Shown here one piece after another: positions 62,401-64,000 of a stretch of 64,000 bases of DNA (positions within the stretch are counted from its first letter, which is position 1; each line of letters begins with the position of its first letter). Origin of the DNA: Parapedobacter pyrenivorans. GTDB taxonomy: Bacteria > Bacteroidota > Bacteroidia > Sphingobacteriales > Sphingobacteriaceae. The translations under genes and the position numbers were made by a program. A model generated the notes under the pieces. It saw only the letters and a list, made by a program, of their open reading frames with translations, was not told the DNA's origin and searched no databases. Location: NCBI RefSeq assembly GCF_014636865.1, contig NZ_BMER01000001.1:2468718-2532717 (forward strand). The letters run 5' to 3'.

Positions 62401-62808
62401 CTGAATTCTTTTCAGCGCGGCAGTAATCAGTTCCGAGACATCATCGGAAATTATTGGACGATTGAAAATCCGGATCCGAATGCCAAATACCCCAAGATCA
62501 GTGCCGCTAGTGGTGTGGATATCTCTGATCGGTTTATTGAAAGCGGCAGCTACCTGCGCGTGAAAAATATCAGCTTGGGTTATGATTTGCCTATGGCAAA
62601 ATGGGGCGCTACATGGTGCAACGCCATTCAGATCTACGTATCGGGAACTAACCTGTTTACCTTTACGGACTACACTGGCCTGGATCCGGAAATCAATACG
62701 CGGGGCGATGATTCACAGGAGGTCGGCAATCGTCTCCGGATGGGACACGATCAAAGTGGCTACCCCAATGCCAAAGTTTATGCAATTGGTTTACGATTAA
62801 CTCTTTAA
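59479..62808 (+). CDS. SusC/RagA-type TonB-linked outer-membrane transporter with STN domain
   Basis: 1109 aa oligosaccharide importer. An extended signal region ends near QAAATGYAQ (about 44). The STN domain (about 48-115) has ISLNDAMENVQAQTGYLFFF. The CarboxypepD_reg domain (about 138-215) has VTGAVKDETGSPLAGATVTV. The plug has EEVVVVGYGTMRKSDLTGSV and DASATAIYGARGANGVVIIT, and the barrel runs to a final RLTL. It pairs with the SusD gene 12 nt downstream and with the FecR/ECF pair upstream. Substrate unknown because the enzymes of this locus lie beyond the window. Confidence 0.95.
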   Translation: MNFYPCVRGWYKPLTYQLLLIMKLAIFLTFLTVLQAAATGYAQRITMKASNISLNDAMENVQAQTGYLFFFSGKDVAYTRVDANIADAELKTAMNILLDGLPFTWTLEDETIIISRTRNEQSKKKIAVSPDTQQLTVTGAVKDETGSPLAGATVTVKGASAAVTANEQGAYTIEVPNRAGTLVFTMVGFDAVERPINGLSIINVTMRAAVSDLEEVVVVGYGTMRKSDLTGSVAQIKSEDIQAVPVYNMEQALKGRAAGVQVTQNSGQPGGRIEVRVRGGNSMIGSNQPLYVVDGFPVTGGINFLNPADIESIDILKDASATAIYGARGANGVVIITSKKGKAGQAGRIELNSFYGIQQETKRYDLLNAKEYAIIANEWLRNGGQEPYFNVDEVENPGTDWQDAVLRTAPIQDHTLTFSGGSEKTQYSVSGNYYGQDGILINSGVKRGSARVNLGHDIKNWLRFNVNLNLSRREQLVVPVNNGYRGGGSVLSGAASAPPTLPVYDENGLPTQIERFYSFGSSDMRNPLIFAEDKTTTLGNIVIGNTGLDVKLTENLVFRSMVGLEYANSLADQFTPIIFETDRGYARQRTDYRSSFLNENTLTYTKDFDDIHRLTVLGGYTYQTNRNRYFEAQVSGLPGNTTENYDLSAAETINPPTSAISEWVLASWLARANYSFAGKYLLTASLRADGSSRFGNNNKWAAFPSAAVAWRISEEAFMEDVTVVNDLKLRASYGVTGNTALDPYQSLDRMEAVRTIYGDNEEIVGYVPNGIANEDLKWETTAQTDVGLDISFWNSRLNVTADYYWKYTTDLLASVPLPPSVGFGSMFQNVGEIQNQGFELGVNGDVLTGDWKWNVAAMLASNKNEVVKIAGGSDIYSAGQAAVWSSTNIAREGEPLGALFGYREDGLTENGLIKYKDTNGDGTVNAQDRVILGNPTPDWIYSLNSTLSYKGVNLNIFLEGVQGNEIFNATNGTHLNSFQRGSNQFRDIIGNYWTIENPDPNAKYPKISAASGVDISDRFIESGSYLRVKNISLGYDLPMAKWGATWCNAIQIYVSGTNLFTFTDYTGLDPEINTRGDDSQEVGNRLRMGHDQSGYPNAKVYAIGLRLTL

Positions 62809-62820
62809 AGCAAAGCAACA

Positions 62821-64000
62821 ATGAAAAGAATAGGAATATCCATACTCGTTATTACGACACTTTTGACGTCTTGCCAAGACATGCTAGACGAGATTCCGAA
62901 GGACTTTGTAGCAAGAAACAATTATTATACAAATGAGGCCGACGCACAGGGCGCGCTGAACGGTGCCTACAATACGCTGGGTCCTGAATTTTTTAACATA
63001 GAGAACTATATATTGAGTGAGCTCCATGGGGACTACCTGAATGGAAGAGGATCGCAAGCATCTATTTCGCTTATGGACCAGCTGCTGGATCAGCAGAACA
63101 TCGGTCGGACGGCCAGTTTATGGTCACGGTTATACCTGGCCGTAAACCGCGCAAACGCAGTATTAAACAACGTACCCGGGATAGCGGACATCAGCGAAAC
63201 GGCGCGCAGCCGCATCGTTGGTGAGGCGCATTTTATCCGTGCATTGGCCTACTTCGAGCTGGTGCGGGGATTTGGACCCGTTCCGATCAAGACCAAGGAA
63301 AGTACCGACCTCTCCGAGTTGGAATCGCCCCGACGGCCTGAAAATGAGGTGTATGAACTCATCATTGCCGATGCATTGGCTGCGGAACAAGGATTGCTCG
63401 AAGCGGTTAGCGGCACAGGTCAGGCATCGAAATCAGCAGCGAAAATGCTCCTTGCTCATGTATACTTAACGATTGGTGATTGGGCGACGGCGGCGGCCAA
63501 AGCGGATGAAGTGATTTCCAGTGGCAAATATCAACTCGTGAGCGTGCAGCAACCTGATGATTTTTATCAAATTTTCGCGGCCAATACCAGTTCAGAGGAT
63601 ATTATGTCGGTTCACCACTCCGAAACTCGGCAGTCTGAGATTACGAACTACCTGCATATGGGTAATAACATTCCATTTAATTACGCGAGTTCAGGCTATT
63701 TTGCATGGGTGCCGAACATGAATTCATTTATTGGTGAAGATTGGGACGAAAACGATTTGCGCAAACCGTTCAATCTTTATACACACACTCAGAATGCTGC
63801 TGGCGAATGGGTACCGTTGCCTTCTACGACTCCCGTTCTTTTCAAGAAATTTATTACGGATAACACCGGATTGCGAACGTACAGCGCGCCGATATACCGC
63901 TATGCAGAGGCGCTGCTATTTTATGCTGAAGCTGCCTGCCGCGCGGAAGGGGCGCCATCGGCTTTGGCGTTGGAGCGGCTGAACATGATCCGACGCAGGG
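62821..64000 (+). CDS. SusD/RagB-type glycan-binding lipoprotein (partial, C-terminus missing)
   Basis: The first 393 codons are in the window; the gene continues past the right edge. The lipoprotein signal is ISILVITTLLTSC with cysteine at residue 19. SusD features are GEAHFIRALAYFELVRGFGP, AKMLLAHVYLTIGDWATAAA and the later YRYAEALLFYAEAACRAEGA. It partners the SusC encoded just upstream. Confidence 0.93.
   Translation, partial: MKRIGISILVITTLLTSCQDMLDEIPKDFVARNNYYTNEADAQGALNGAYNTLGPEFFNIENYILSELHGDYLNGRGSQASISLMDQLLDQQNIGRTASLWSRLYLAVNRANAVLNNVPGIADISETARSRIVGEAHFIRALAYFELVRGFGPVPIKTKESTDLSELESPRRPENEVYELIIADALAAEQGLLEAVSGTGQASKSAAKMLLAHVYLTIGDWATAAAKADEVISSGKYQLVSVQQPDDFYQIFAANTSSEDIMSVHHSETRQSEITNYLHMGNNIPFNYASSGYFAWVPNMNSFIGEDWDENDLRKPFNLYTHTQNAAGEWVPLPSTTPVLFKKFITDNTGLRTYSAPIYRYAEALLFYAEAACRAEGAPSALALERLNMIRRR

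Noticed and set aside
1-64000. CRISPR arrays, complete insertion sequences, prophage or plasmid origin
   Set aside because: No regularly spaced repeats, transposase, integrase or replication genes were found on either strand.

Overview
The window looks like chromosomal DNA of a Bacteroidota species, most likely family Sphingobacteriaceae (Parapedobacter/Sphingobacterium-like; genus is an inference). The evidence: SusC/SusD pairs run by ECF sigma and FecR proteins, a DUF3098-FtsX pair, a fused alpha/beta 2-oxoacid dehydrogenase E1, a fused DAHP synthase-chorismate mutase, few Shine-Dalgarno sequences, and many promoters with the Bacteroidota pattern TTG-N19/20-TAnnTTTG.

Layout. 1-4.4 kb: the end of an outer-membrane protein gene, then an iron-uptake cluster (TonB siderophore receptor, PepSY membrane protein, small membrane protein). 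4.4-7.9 kb: SufS and SufE facing LysS. 8-12.2 kb: an ECF sigma factor with a membrane-anchored beta-barrel protein, and a TPR histidine kinase. 12.2-15.5 kb: alkaline phosphatase, HAD phosphatase, proline dehydrogenase. 15.6-21.2 kb: long-form PurF, then a tight leftward operon ftsX-DUF3098-uppP-truB-ribF. 21.3-29.9 kb: LeuS, a DPP-IV-type peptidase, and a propeller histidine kinase with its LuxR-type response regulator. 30-37 kb: tRNA-Ala, a membrane protein, Dxr, RseP, a Dabb lipoprotein, YwbE and the fused E1. 37-42.5 kb: a leftward aromatic operon pheA - DAHP synthase/chorismate mutase - aroA - aroC - ROK. 42.8-45 kb: patatin phospholipase, an orphan ABC-type binding lipoprotein, a YjbR protein. 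45.2-56.2 kb: ECF sigma, FecR, SusC, SusD and two sulfatases, a locus for a sulfated glycan. 56.2-57.2 kb: an LLM flavin oxidoreductase. 57.4-64 kb: a second ECF sigma, FecR, SusC and a SusD cut by the window edge.

The most interesting signals are RNA-based. (1) The pheA operon is preceded by a 22-codon leader peptide in which eight of nine consecutive codons are aromatic (YWFFGFFYF). A 12-bp intrinsic terminator follows, and an alternative antiterminator can form from the end of the peptide gene: a complete ribosome-mediated attenuator. (2) Both FecR-SusC gaps carry a strong terminator on the strand opposite susC, and a TAnnTTTG box on that same strand lies exactly on the susC start codon. 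Each pair predicts an antisense RNA of about 106 nt covering the susC leader, as in DonS-type RNAs of Bacteroides. (3) Two tandem copies of an 18-bp AT-rich motif precede the siderophore receptor. (4) The two sigma/anti-sigma pairs are separated by, respectively, a structured leader with its own promoter and an intrinsic terminator.
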